Below are positions 54,649 to 63,278 of a DNA stretch of 64,000 nucleotides, piece by piece. Position 1 is the first letter of the stretch, and the number at the start of each line of letters is the position of its first letter. A program made the position numbers and the translations under genes. The stretch comes from Alicycliphilus sp. UBA6560 (lineage in GTDB: Bacteria; Pseudomonadota; Gammaproteobacteria; Burkholderiales; Burkholderiaceae_C): the NCBI GenBank assembly GCA_002434305.1, contig DJJU01000006.1, positions 744,001 through 808,000 on the forward strand. Direction: 5' to 3'. The notes below the pieces were generated by a model, which ran no database searches, had not been told where the DNA came from, and saw only the letters and a list, made by a program, of their open reading frames with translations.

Positions 54649-55524
54649 ATGATGAACGACGCGCTGTCGCCCCCCTCCTCCGCTTCCGCCAGGCCCCCGC
54701 TGCAACAGGGCAGCGACGGGGCGGCCGCGCCGCTGTCGGCGCCGCTGGCCTCGCGCATCATTGCCGTGACCAGCGGCAAGGGCGGCGTGGGCAAGACCTT
54801 CGTTTCGGCCAATCTGGCCGCCGCCCTGACGCGCCGCGGCTACCGCGTGCTGGTGCTGGATGCCGACCTGGGGCTGGCCAACCTGGACGTGGTGCTGAAC
54901 CTGCACCCCAAGATCACGCTGCACGACGTGTTCACCGGCAAGGCCAAGCTCGACGACGCCGTGATCGAGGCGCCCGGCGGCTTTTCCGTGGTGCTGGCCG
55001 GCTCGGGCATGGTCGAGTATTCGCGTCTCACGCCGGCCGTGCGCAGCGAGTTTCTGAACGTCATCCAGACCCTGGCGCCGCGCTTTGACGTGGTGCTGCT
55101 GGACACCGGCGCCGGCATCTCCGACGTGGTGCTGTTTTCCGTCTCGCTGGCCTCCGAGGTGTTGATCGTGGCCACGCCCGAGCCCACCTCGCTGACCGAC
55201 GCCTACGCCGCCATCAAGGTGCTGGCCACGCAGCAAAAGCGCCAGCAGGTGCGCCTGGTGATCAACCAGGCCGCGCGCCCGGGCGATGGCCGCGCCATCA
55301 CCGGCCAGCTGCAGCAGGTGCTGGACCGCTTCGTCACCACCGACTCCGGCCGGCCCATGCGGCTGGTGCACATGGGCGACATCCCTGCCGACCTGTCGGT
55401 GCGCGACGCGGTCATGCGCCGCCAGCTGCTCACCCTGCACATGCCCGGGTGCCCGGCGGCGCTGGCCATCGCCCAGCTGGCCAGCAAGGTGGACGCGACG
55501 CTGCTGTCGACCAGGAACACCTGA
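54649..55524 (+). CDS. MinD/FlhG(FleN)-like P-loop ATPase
   Basis: Product of 291 residues. An Ala/Ser/Pro-rich N-terminal tail (1-30) precedes the deviant Walker A SGKGGVGKTFVSANLAAAL. Further motifs: VLDADLGLANLDVVLNL (switch I, FlhG-like), VVLLDTGAGISDVVLFSV (Walker B, switch II) and VATPEPTSLTDAYAAIKVL. The deviant Walker A and the LANLDVVLNL block are like FlhG/FleN, which sets flagellar number and position. No flagellar gene is in the window, and the C-terminal membrane helix of MinD is not evident. Probably co-transcribed with the diguanylate cyclase. Confidence 0.85.
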   Translation: MMNDALSPPSSASARPPLQQGSDGAAAPLSAPLASRIIAVTSGKGGVGKTFVSANLAAALTRRGYRVLVLDADLGLANLDVVLNLHPKITLHDVFTGKAKLDDAVIEAPGGFSVVLAGSGMVEYSRLTPAVRSEFLNVIQTLAPRFDVVLLDTGAGISDVVLFSVSLASEVLIVATPEPTSLTDAYAAIKVLATQQKRQQVRLVINQAARPGDGRAITGQLQQVLDRFVTTDSGRPMRLVHMGDIPADLSVRDAVMRRQLLTLHMPGCPAALAIAQLASKVDATLLSTRNT

Positions 55525-55536
55525 GCTTTCTTAGCT

Positions 55537-55600
55537 CCTGAAAAGATAGCTGCCAGCGCTTGCCGCGCAAGCGCTGGAGCCAATTTTCATATCAATTTTC
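55537..55600. repeat. Interspersed repeat copy (compact hairpin)
   Basis: CCAGCGCTTG (55553-55562) and CAAGCGCTGG (55568-55577) are perfect inverted repeats around a 5-base loop, preceded by GATAGCTG and followed by AGCCAATTTTC. It lies between the convergent MinD-like gene and the chemoreceptor gene and is a likely terminator. It is the clearest reference copy of the family. Confidence 0.85.
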
Positions 55601-55616
55601 TGATGATGAGGCCGTG

Positions 55617-57173
55617 CTACGCCAGCCGCAGGGTGCGGCTGTCGCCCCCGGCCACGCGGAAGCGGTCCACCGTGCCGGCCAGCACCTGGGCCTGCTGGCT
55701 CAGCGACTGGGCGGCGGCGTAGGCCTCTTCCACCAGTGCGGCGTTTTGCTGCGTGCCCTGGTCCATCTGGGCCACGGCCTGATTGATCTGGGCGATGCCG
55801 GCGCTTTGCTGGGCACTGGCCGTGCTGATCTCGGCCATCATGGCCGTCACGCGCTGCACGCCCTCGACGATCTCGTCCATGGTGGTGCCGGCATTGCGCA
55901 CCAGGGCCGTACCCTCGCCCACCTTGGCCACCGAATCATCGATCAGGGCCTTGATCTCCTTGGCGGCGCCGGCGCTGCGCTGCGCCAGGGTGCGCACCTC
56001 GGCGGCCACCACGGCAAAGCCGCGACCCTGCTCGCCGGCGCGCGCCGCCTCCACGGCCGCGTTCAGCGCCAGGATGTTGGTCTGGAAGGCGATGGAGTCG
56101 ATCACGCCGATGATGTCGACGATCTTGCGCGAGGAGGCGTCGATGCCGCCCATGGTCTCCACCACCTGCTGCACCACGGTGCCGCCGCGCTGGGCCACCT
56201 GCGAGGCCGCCTGGCCCAGCTCGTTGGCGCGGCGGGCGTTCTCGGCGTTTTGCTGCACCGTGGAGGTCAGCTGCTCCATCGACGCCGCCGTTTCCTGCAG
56301 CGCGCTGGCCTGCGCTTCAGTGCGCGAAGACAGGTCGCTGTTGCCCGCGGCGATCTCGGCCGAAGCCGTGGTGATGGAGTTGGTGCTGTCGCGCACCTGG
56401 CCGACCAGGGAGGCCAGGCTGTCGCGCATCACGCGCACGGCGTGCAGCAGGCTGGTCTGGTCGCCGGGCCGGGTCTGCACGTCGATCGTGAGGTTGCCCC
56501 CCGCGATCTGCTGCATCACTTCGGCCGTGTACTGCGGCTCGCCGCCCAGCTGGCGCGTGAGGGTGCGCAGCATGCCCCAGGCCAGCGCGCACACGGCCAG
56601 CAGCAGCGCGGCGCCGATGGACAGCAGCACGGCGGTGTTGCGCCAGAAGGCGCTTTCGATGTCGTCCACGTAGTCGCCGTAGCCGATGATCCAGTCCCAG
56701 GGCTGGAAGTGGATGATGGCGTAGAGCTTGTCCACCTCCTGCTTCACGCCCGGGCGCGTGCCCTTGGCCATGACGGTGGCGACTGGCTGCTGCTCGCGCA
56801 GCGCCGCGCGGTAGCGCTCGCCGGCGGCGCGGCCGACATTGGCGTCCACGATGCCCACGCGCTTGGGGTTGGGGTGCACGTAGTTCACGTCGTCGCCGTA
56901 GCCGCGCACGAAGAAATACTTGTCGTCCTTGTGGAAGCTGGCGATGGCGGCCTTGGCCTGGCGCAGGGCCTCCTCGTGCGACAGCTCGCCGGTTTTCTCG
57001 CGGTCATGGGCCTTTTGTGCAGCCGCATGGGCCAGCAGCACCAGGTTGGACAGTTCAGTGGTGCGCTCCTTGAGCAGGGTCTGGCGGAGCGTGGTCACCG
57101 CTACCAGGGACAGCACCACCAGGCCCAGCAAGGTGGTGCCGCACAGCAGCAGGATTCGGGTACGGAGCTTCAT
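55617..57173 (-). CDS. Methyl-accepting chemotaxis protein with single Cache sensor
   Basis: Membrane chemoreceptor of 518 residues from ATG 57173 (MKLRTRILLLCGTTLLGLVV). TM1 spans about 8-28, a periplasmic sCache_2 domain follows (ASFHKDDKYFFVRGYGDDVN, WDWIIGYGDYVDDI), and TM2 is near 190-210. Then come a HAMP region (QQIAGGNLTIDVQTRPGDQ) and a cytoplasmic signalling domain with the hairpin tip IDSIAFQTNILALNAAVEAA. No C-terminal NWETF-like CheR-binding pentapeptide is seen. The ligand is unknown; sCache_2 receptors often sense carboxylates. Confidence 0.93.
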   Translation of the reverse strand: MKLRTRILLLCGTTLLGLVVLSLVAVTTLRQTLLKERTTELSNLVLLAHAAAQKAHDREKTGELSHEEALRQAKAAIASFHKDDKYFFVRGYGDDVNYVHPNPKRVGIVDANVGRAAGERYRAALREQQPVATVMAKGTRPGVKQEVDKLYAIIHFQPWDWIIGYGDYVDDIESAFWRNTAVLLSIGAALLLAVCALAWGMLRTLTRQLGGEPQYTAEVMQQIAGGNLTIDVQTRPGDQTSLLHAVRVMRDSLASLVGQVRDSTNSITTASAEIAAGNSDLSSRTEAQASALQETAASMEQLTSTVQQNAENARRANELGQAASQVAQRGGTVVQQVVETMGGIDASSRKIVDIIGVIDSIAFQTNILALNAAVEAARAGEQGRGFAVVAAEVRTLAQRSAGAAKEIKALIDDSVAKVGEGTALVRNAGTTMDEIVEGVQRVTAMMAEISTASAQQSAGIAQINQAVAQMDQGTQQNAALVEEAYAAAQSLSQQAQVLAGTVDRFRVAGGDSRTLRLA

Positions 57174-57309
57174 GGGTTTCTTAGTTCGCATACAGCGATG
57201 ACGGGAAACCCATTATGTACAAAACTGTAAAAATGTGTTTGGAGTGGAAAATTCCCGTACGCCCTCGACCACGCTGCCTCACGCCGCGCAAGGGCGCCAC
57301 CGTGCCAGG

Positions 57310-58296
57310 TCAGTGCGCGTGGCCCCAGTAGATGAGCGCGTCGCGCCCTTCCACCGACAGCGAAACCTGCGCGCCCACGGGCAGCAGCACCTTGGTGGGC
57401 ACGTGGCCGAACGGCAGGTTGGTCAGCACCGGGGCCTTGACCTGGGTGCGCAGCCAATCGACCACGCTTTGCAGCTTGAAGCCCTTGTCGTGCGGGGTGA
57501 GCTTGTAGTCGTTGAACTGGCCCAGCACGATGGCCTTCTGGCGCTTGAGCACGCCGGCGTGCAGCAGCTGGGTCAGCAGCCGCTCGATGCGGTAGGGATG
57601 CTCGCCCACGTCCTCCAGGAACAGGATGCCGCCCTCGATCTGCGGCAGGTAGGGCGTGCCGACCAGCGAGCACAGCACGGCCAGGTTGCCACCCCACAGC
57701 GGCGCCTGCTTGACGTAGATGTCGCGCACGGCGGGCTTGCCGTCCGGCAGCGGCTTTTCGCGGTGCATGCGCCAGCCGGCGCCCTCGCCGTGGCCGGTCA
57801 GCAGGTCGTCCAAGCAGGCCAGCATGATCTCGTCGGGCTCGCCGGCCACGCCCAGATCGCCCACCAGCGCCGGGCCGGCCCAGCTGGTGGCGCCGGTCTT
57901 GGCCAGCAGCGCCAGCTGCAGCGCCGTGAAGTCGCTCACCCCCACCAGGCGCAGACCCTTGTCCACGGCCTTGGCCAGCTGCTTGTAGGCAATGCCGGGC
58001 AGCAGGCGCGTCAGGCCATAACCGCCGCGACTGATCAGCGCCACATCGGCGCCGCTGGCAGCCGCGCGGTGAATGGCGGCCAGGCGGGTGGCGTCGTCGC
58101 CGGCGAAGCGGGTGTGGCTGGCCAGCGCGTCGGGGTCCACCTCGACCTGGTGGCCCAGGGCCTGCAGGCGCGCCACGCCGCGGCGAAAGGCTGCCTTGTC
58201 GCGCACGGCACCCGAGGGCGAGTAGATGTAGATGTGCCGGGGGCCGTGGTGGTGGCCGCAGGCGGCGTGGTCGTGATCGTGTTGGTCGTGCGGCAA
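57310..58296 (-). CDS. LD-carboxypeptidase (S66 family) with His-rich N-terminus
   Basis: Peptidase S66 family (LdcA/MccF), which cleaves tetrapeptide muropeptides during peptidoglycan recycling. Product of 328 residues. The nucleophile Ser is in LVGVSDFTALQLALL, preceded by RGGYGLTRLLPGI. Later blocks are GGNLAVLCSLVGTPYLPQIEG and LEDVGEHPYRIERLL with the catalytic Glu, and GLPFGHVPTKV-like LPFGHVPTKVLLPVG with the His. The first 21 residues hold eight His and one Cys, an unusual extension. It follows the tadA fusion by 9 bases. Confidence 0.9.
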   Translation of the reverse strand: MPHDQHDHDHAACGHHHGPRHIYIYSPSGAVRDKAAFRRGVARLQALGHQVEVDPDALASHTRFAGDDATRLAAIHRAAASGADVALISRGGYGLTRLLPGIAYKQLAKAVDKGLRLVGVSDFTALQLALLAKTGATSWAGPALVGDLGVAGEPDEIMLACLDDLLTGHGEGAGWRMHREKPLPDGKPAVRDIYVKQAPLWGGNLAVLCSLVGTPYLPQIEGGILFLEDVGEHPYRIERLLTQLLHAGVLKRQKAIVLGQFNDYKLTPHDKGFKLQSVVDWLRTQVKAPVLTNLPFGHVPTKVLLPVGAQVSLSVEGRDALIYWGHAH

Positions 58297-58305
58297 GGCG
58301 GTGTG

Positions 58306-59505
58306 TCAGGCGCCGGGCGCCTGCTCCGTGCGGGGCGTTGAAAGGGAAGGAAAAAAGTATGGCACGGCGGCCTGCGCCAGCGCGGCGGCACCGGCCGGCG
58401 TGGCCAGGCTCTGCGCAGCGGCGCCCAGCGTGCCGGCGTCGGCCATGCGCAGCGCGCCGGACGGCGGCAGGTTGGCGGCTCCCTGCGGCCAGCGGGCCAG
58501 GGCCCGGGGGCCGGCGCGGTGGCCGGCGTCGGGGTATGGCGCGTCGCTGCCGGGCACGGGCGCGCCGCCGAGGGCCAGCGCACCGGCAAACCGCCCGGAG
58601 GCCAGCGCAGGCGGGCCCAGCGCCCAGGGCGCACCGCAGGCCACCAGCACGGCGCCTTGCAGGCCCAGCCGCTCGGCCAGTTCGGCCAGCACCTGCAGGT
58701 GCCACTCGGGCGTGTGGTCAGCCTCCTTCTTGGGTTTGTCGCTGCGGCCAAAGCCCGGCAGGTCGGGCACCACGACGCGCTGGCCGGCGCCTGCCAGCGC
58801 CGCGGCCAGGTGGCGCAGGCCGTGGCTCCACGTGTCGGCGCCGTGCACCAGCAGCCAGGCGGGGGCGCCGGCGCCCTGCCCCGGCGCCATGTCGCGGTAG
58901 TGCAGGCGCAGGCCGGCCAGGGCCGGCAGGTCGCTCACGTAGTGCTGCGCCGGCCAGTCGCCATCCAGCCCGGCAAAGCGCGCCTCGGGTGTGCGCAGGG
59001 CGTCGTCGCGCAGCGGGTATGCCGGGCGCTGGGCCTGGCGGCGTTCGCGGAAGAAGTCGCCCAGCAGGGCCGTGCATTCGCCGGCCAGCACACCGCCGGC
59101 GATCCGGGTGTGGTGGTTCAGGCGCGGCTCGCCAAACAGGTCGAGCACCGAGCCGGCAGCGCCGGTCTTGGGATCGGCCGCGCCGTAGACCACGCGGGCC
59201 AGACGGGCGTGCAGCATGGCGCCGGCGCACATGGCGCAGGGCTCCAGCGTGACGTACAGCGTGCAACCGTCCAGCCGGTAGTTGCGCAGCCGCTGGCCGG
59301 CAGCGCGCAGCGCGGCGATCTCGGCATGGGCTGTCGGGTCGCAGCCGGCCAGGGGGGCGTTGCAGCCGGTGGCGATCAGCTCGCCACCGCGCACCAGCAC
59401 GGCGCCCACGGGCACCTCGCCCGCGTCGCGCGCGGCGCGGGCCTGGTCCAGGGCCAGGCGCATCCAGTGCGCGTCCTGCTGCGCCTGGGTGGCCTCGCCG
59501 CTCAT
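58306..59505 (-). CDS. tadA: tRNA adenosine deaminase TadA fused to a degenerate alpha/beta hydrolase domain
   Basis: Product of 399 residues in one frame. Residues 1-155 are TadA, which converts adenosine 34 of tRNA-Arg(ACG) to inosine: zinc ligands H60, C90 and C93, catalytic E62 in PTAHAEIAAL, and EPCAMCAGAMLHAR. Residues about 185-399 resemble an alpha/beta hydrolase: oxyanion HGADTWSHGL (from 221), then VVVPDLPGFGRSDKPKK. The expected G-x-S-x-G elbow is absent; Cys290 in LVACGAPW sits at that place and no clear Asp-His triad follows. Standalone TadA is about 165 residues. Start ATG 59505 abuts a repeat copy. Confidence 0.93.
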   Translation of the reverse strand: MSGEATQAQQDAHWMRLALDQARAARDAGEVPVGAVLVRGGELIATGCNAPLAGCDPTAHAEIAALRAAGQRLRNYRLDGCTLYVTLEPCAMCAGAMLHARLARVVYGAADPKTGAAGSVLDLFGEPRLNHHTRIAGGVLAGECTALLGDFFRERRQAQRPAYPLRDDALRTPEARFAGLDGDWPAQHYVSDLPALAGLRLHYRDMAPGQGAGAPAWLLVHGADTWSHGLRHLAAALAGAGQRVVVPDLPGFGRSDKPKKEADHTPEWHLQVLAELAERLGLQGAVLVACGAPWALGPPALASGRFAGALALGGAPVPGSDAPYPDAGHRAGPRALARWPQGAANLPPSGALRMADAGTLGAAAQSLATPAGAAALAQAAVPYFFPSLSTPRTEQAPGA

Positions 59506-59555
59506 GTTTTCATAGCTGCTTGCGCTTGACTGGCAAGGGCTAGGGGCCGATTTCA
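59506..59555. repeat. Interspersed repeat copy (short form) filling the gap before tadA
   Basis: TTTTCATAGCTGCTTGCGCT (from 59507), then TGACTGGCAAGGGC, TAGGGGCCGATTTCACTG. It spans exactly the gap from the stop of the upstream small gene to the tadA start codon, so it must provide the leader of tadA and has no visible ribosome-binding site in the usual place. Confidence 0.75.
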
Positions 59556-59777
59556 CTGCGCATCGTCCGGCAGGGAGCGGGGCTGCTGCATCAGGGCGTC
59601 CACCTGCTCGCGCACCTGCTGCTGGATTTGCTGGCTTTGCGCGCGCACGGTGGCGTCGGTGGTGCTGGTGGCGGCCGGCGGCGTGGCCATGCGCACGGCG
59701 CCGGTCTGCTTCTTGGCCAGCACGGCCACGATGGCCAGCGCTGCCAGCAGCGCGATCAGTCCGAAACCCAGGCGCAT
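59553..59777 (-). CDS. Small single-pass membrane or exported protein, 74 residues
   Basis: Hypothetical protein beginning MRLGFGLIALLAALAIVAVL, a single hydrophobic helix, followed by a polar region with QSQQIQQQVREQVDALMQQP that should be helical. No family recognised. It lies 12 bases after gltS on the same strand, so it is likely co-transcribed with gltS and tadA. Function unknown. Confidence 0.6.
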   Translation of the reverse strand: MRLGFGLIALLAALAIVAVLAKKQTGAVRMATPPAATSTTDATVRAQSQQIQQQVREQVDALMQQPRSLPDDAQ

Positions 59778-59789
59778 AGCGTGCTTTCC

Positions 59790-61004
59790 TTAGCCGAAGA
59801 ACTTGATGAAGACCTGAATCGCCACGGCGTTGACCAAATCGATGAAGAAGGCGCCCACCATGGGCACGATCAAAAAGGCCTTGTGCGAGGCGCCGTACTG
59901 GTTGGTGATGGCCTGCATGTTGGCCACCGCCGTGGGCGTGGCGCCCATGCCGAAGCCGCAGTGGCCGGCGCACAGCACGGCCGCATCGTAGTTGCGGCCC
60001 ATGATGCGGAAGGTGATGAAGGCGGCATAGGCGGCCATGACCACCGTCTGCACTCCCAGGATGATGACCAGCGGCCCGGCCAGTCCGGCCAGCTCCCACA
60101 GCTTCAACGACAGCAGTGCGATGGCCAGGTAGATCGACAGACCGGCGTTGCCGAACACGTCGATGGCCCTGTCGAAGACCTCGAAGTTGAAGACGTAGTC
60201 CAGCACGTTGCGGATCAGCACGCCCCCGCCCAGTGCCCAGACGAAGGTGGGCAGCTGCACGGCTGTGCCGGCGGTGAAGTGCGTCATGAACTCGGCGAAC
60301 GCCAGGCAGCCGGCGAACAGCGCCAGTGTCTCGATGGTGGCGTCGGCGGTGATGAGACGCGTCTTGTGCGGAAACTCGAAGTTGGGCGTGCCCGCCTCCA
60401 GCGCGCCGTGGATGCCGTCGCCCTGCGGGCCGTGCAAGTTGTTGCGATGGATCAGCCCCTTGGCCAGCGGCCCGCCGATCAGCCCGCCGATGACCAGGCC
60501 GAAAGTGGCGCAGGCAATGCCCAGCGTGACGGCGCCGCGGATGCCGTGCTGATTCTCCAGCACCTGGCCCCAGGCGCCGGCCGTGCCATGGCCGCCCACC
60601 AGGGTGATCGAGCCGGCGATCAGGCCGATCAGCGGGTCCAGTCCCAGCACGCTGGCCAGCGCCACACCGACGCTGTTTTGCACCACGATAAACACCACCA
60701 CCACCAGCAGGAAGACGATCAGCCCCATGCCGCCCTCGCGCAGCTTGGCGAAGTTGGCGCTCAGGCCGATGGAGGAGAAGAACACCAGCATGAAGGCCGT
60801 CTGCAGGCTGGTGTCGAAGGACGGCTGTACGCCGGTGGTGACGTTCAGGCCCCAGGAGATGAGCGCAGCCACCAGACCGCCGGCCACGGGCTCGGGGATA
60901 TTGAATTCGCGCAGCCAACGGATGCGCTGCACAAGGAACTTGCCCACCAGCAGCACGATGGCGGCAAAGATGAGTGTGTAGTAGGTGCCGAACTGAATGG
61001 CCAT
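59790..61004 (-). CDS. gltS: Sodium/glutamate symporter GltS
   Basis: Inner membrane Na+-coupled glutamate transporter. From ATG 61004 (MAIQFGTYYTLIFAAIVLLV) the product has 404 residues, matching GltS (401 in E. coli). Family blocks are IPEPVAGGLVAALISW, FFSSIGLSANFAKLREGG, ITLVGGHGTAGAWGQVLE with the GGHGTA loop, and CGFGMGATPTAVANMQAI in the second re-entrant loop. An in-frame start at 61091 would add a non-conserved 29-residue extension. Confidence 0.95.
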   Translation of the reverse strand: MAIQFGTYYTLIFAAIVLLVGKFLVQRIRWLREFNIPEPVAGGLVAALISWGLNVTTGVQPSFDTSLQTAFMLVFFSSIGLSANFAKLREGGMGLIVFLLVVVVFIVVQNSVGVALASVLGLDPLIGLIAGSITLVGGHGTAGAWGQVLENQHGIRGAVTLGIACATFGLVIGGLIGGPLAKGLIHRNNLHGPQGDGIHGALEAGTPNFEFPHKTRLITADATIETLALFAGCLAFAEFMTHFTAGTAVQLPTFVWALGGGVLIRNVLDYVFNFEVFDRAIDVFGNAGLSIYLAIALLSLKLWELAGLAGPLVIILGVQTVVMAAYAAFITFRIMGRNYDAAVLCAGHCGFGMGATPTAVANMQAITNQYGASHKAFLIVPMVGAFFIDLVNAVAIQVFIKFFG

Positions 61005-61200
61005 GGTCTGGACAGGAAAGGTGTGCGCCCCGGCGGTGGCCGCCATGCTATGCCGGCCATGCAGCCCGGCCGTGTAGGCACAGGCAAGCACCGCGGTGCC
61101 GTTGCATCAGGGAAAACCCGAGATTGTGCCGCAGGCCGTGGACCGTCCCTGCGGCCCCGCGCGGGCAAGCAAAAGGCCGCGCGGGGATAATCCGCGCCCT

Positions 61201-63195
61201 ATGTCCCTGCAACCCCACCTGCTTGAACTGCTCTCGCCCGCGCGCGATGCCGACATCGGCATCGAGGCCGTGAACCATGGCGCGGATGCCGTCTACATCG
61301 GCGGCCCGGCCTTCGGAGCGCGCGCCACCGCCGGCAACGACCTGCGCGAGCTGGAGCGGCTCATCCGCCACGCCCACCGGTTCAACAGCCGCATCTTCAT
61401 CACCCTGAACACCATCCTGCGCGACGACGAGCTGGAGGACGCGCGCAAGATGGCCTGGCAGGTGTACGAGGCCGGGGCGGATGCGCTCATCATCCAGGAC
61501 ATGGGCCTGCTGGAGCTGGACCTGCCGCCGCTGCAGCTGCACGCCAGCACGCAGACGGACATCCGCACGCCGGAAAAGGCCCGTTTTCTGCAGGACGTAG
61601 GCCTGTCGCAGATCGTGCTGGCGCGGGAACTGGATCTGCAGCAGATCGCGGCCATCCGCGCCGCCACCGATCCTGCGCGCACCACCATCGAGTTTTTCAT
61701 CCACGGCGCGCTGTGCGTGGCCTATTCGGGCCAGTGCTTCATCAGCCACGCCCACACCGGGCGCAGCGCCAACCGCGGCGACTGCAACCAGGCCTGCCGC
61801 CTGCCCTACGAGATACTGGACGGTCAGGGCCGCATCCTGGCGCACGAGAAGCACGTGCTGTCGATGAAGGACAACAACCAGAGCGACAACCTGCGCGCTC
61901 TGATCGACGCCGGCGTGCGCAGCTTCAAGATCGAGGGCCGCTACAAGGACCTGGGCTATGTGAAGAACATCACGGCCCACTACCGCCGGTTGCTGGACGA
62001 GATCATCGAGGAGCGCGAATTCACGGGCGCGCCACTGGCACGATCCTCGTCGGGACGCACCACCTTCACCTTCACGCCCGACCCGGACCAGAACTTCAAC
62101 CGCGAGTTCACCGATTACTTCGTCAACGGCCGCCAGGACGACATCGGCGCCTTCGACACGCCCAAGACGCCGGGCCGCGCGATCGGCTGGGTCACGCAAA
62201 TCGGTGACAAGTGGTTCGAGCTGGAGACTTCGGACAAAGCCACGGTGCTGCACAACGGCGATGGCCTGTGCTACTGGGACCTGCACAAGGAACTGGTGGG
62301 CGTCCACATCAACCGCGCGGAAAGCCTGAACGAGAAAAAGGGCCTGTGGCGCGTCTTCCCCAAGGATGCGATGGCCGGTTTCAAGGATCTGCGCCGCGGC
62401 CTGGAGATCAACCGCAACCGCGACATGGACTGGGTACGCACGCTGGACAAGAAATCCAGCGACCGCCGCATCGGCCTGTGGGCGCAGCTGTGGGAAACAC
62501 CCGAGGGCCTGGCCCTGACGCTGACCGACGAAGACGGCTTCACCGGCAGCGCCGCCGTCGCCCTGGCCCACGCGCCTGCCACCGACCCGGCCCGCGCCGA
62601 AGCCACGCTGCGTGAGCAGCTCGGACGCTTCGGCACGACGATCTTCGCGGTGCACGACATCGGCCTGCAGCTGTCGCAGCCGTGGTTCGTACCCGCCTCG
62701 GCCTTGAACCAGCTGCGCCGCGACGCCCTGGCGCAACTGGAGGCGGCACGAGCCGCGGGCTTCGTGCGCCTGCCGCGCGCCGCGCCCGTGCAGCCCCCCG
62801 TGCCCTTCCCCGAAGACACGCTGAGCTATCTGGCCAATGTCTTCAACCACAAGGCGCACGACTTTTACGCGCGCCACGGCGTGAAGGTCATCGACGCCGC
62901 CTACGAGTCGAAAGAGGAAGAAGGCGAAGTCAGCCTGATGATCACCAAGCACTGCGTGCGCTTTTCCATGAGCCTGTGCCCCAAGCAGGCCAAGGGCGTG
63001 ATCGGCGTGAAGGGCACCATCAAGGCCGAGCCGCTGCAGCTCATCAACGGCAAGGAAAAGCTCACCCTGCGCTTTGACTGCAAGCCCTGCGAGATGCACG
63101 TGGTGGGCCGTATGAAGAAGTCGGTGCTGAACCAGCACCGGCGCGAGATGCAGGAGCGGCCGCTGCAGTTCTACCGGACGCGGCCCGCGCCCTGA
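61201..63195 (+). CDS. rlhA: 23S rRNA C2501 hydroxylase RlhA (peptidase U32 family)
   Basis: Product of 664 residues from ATG 61201 (MSLQPHLLELLSPARDADIG); E. coli RlhA (YdcP) is about 650 residues. The U32 signature is intact in EFFIHGALCVAYSGQCFISH, followed by RSANRGDCNQACRLPYEI with further conserved cysteines of the Fe-S type. GVRSFKIEGRYKDLGYVKNI and the C-terminal KEEEGEVSLMITKHCVRFSM with CPKQAKG and CKPCEMHV are typical of the longer RlhA members. RlhA hydroxylates C2501 of 23S rRNA, coupled to prephenate and iron in E. coli. Divergent from gltS, 196 bases apart. Confidence 0.9.
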   Translation: MSLQPHLLELLSPARDADIGIEAVNHGADAVYIGGPAFGARATAGNDLRELERLIRHAHRFNSRIFITLNTILRDDELEDARKMAWQVYEAGADALIIQDMGLLELDLPPLQLHASTQTDIRTPEKARFLQDVGLSQIVLARELDLQQIAAIRAATDPARTTIEFFIHGALCVAYSGQCFISHAHTGRSANRGDCNQACRLPYEILDGQGRILAHEKHVLSMKDNNQSDNLRALIDAGVRSFKIEGRYKDLGYVKNITAHYRRLLDEIIEEREFTGAPLARSSSGRTTFTFTPDPDQNFNREFTDYFVNGRQDDIGAFDTPKTPGRAIGWVTQIGDKWFELETSDKATVLHNGDGLCYWDLHKELVGVHINRAESLNEKKGLWRVFPKDAMAGFKDLRRGLEINRNRDMDWVRTLDKKSSDRRIGLWAQLWETPEGLALTLTDEDGFTGSAAVALAHAPATDPARAEATLREQLGRFGTTIFAVHDIGLQLSQPWFVPASALNQLRRDALAQLEAARAAGFVRLPRAAPVQPPVPFPEDTLSYLANVFNHKAHDFYARHGVKVIDAAYESKEEEGEVSLMITKHCVRFSMSLCPKQAKGVIGVKGTIKAEPLQLINGKEKLTLRFDCKPCEMHVVGRMKKSVLNQHRREMQERPLQFYRTRPAP

Positions 63196-63278
63196 GCGCC
63201 CCCGGCTGCGGGAAAGCCGCAGGCCGGCACCGGCGGCATTGCGGCACACTCTTTGCCCCCTGCCTTCAGGAAGCCGCC

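Noticed and set aside
57174..57309. Sigma28-type flagellar promoter for the chemoreceptor gene
   Set aside because: An AT-rich stretch exists, but I could not align TAAA and GCCGATAA elements at the correct spacing.
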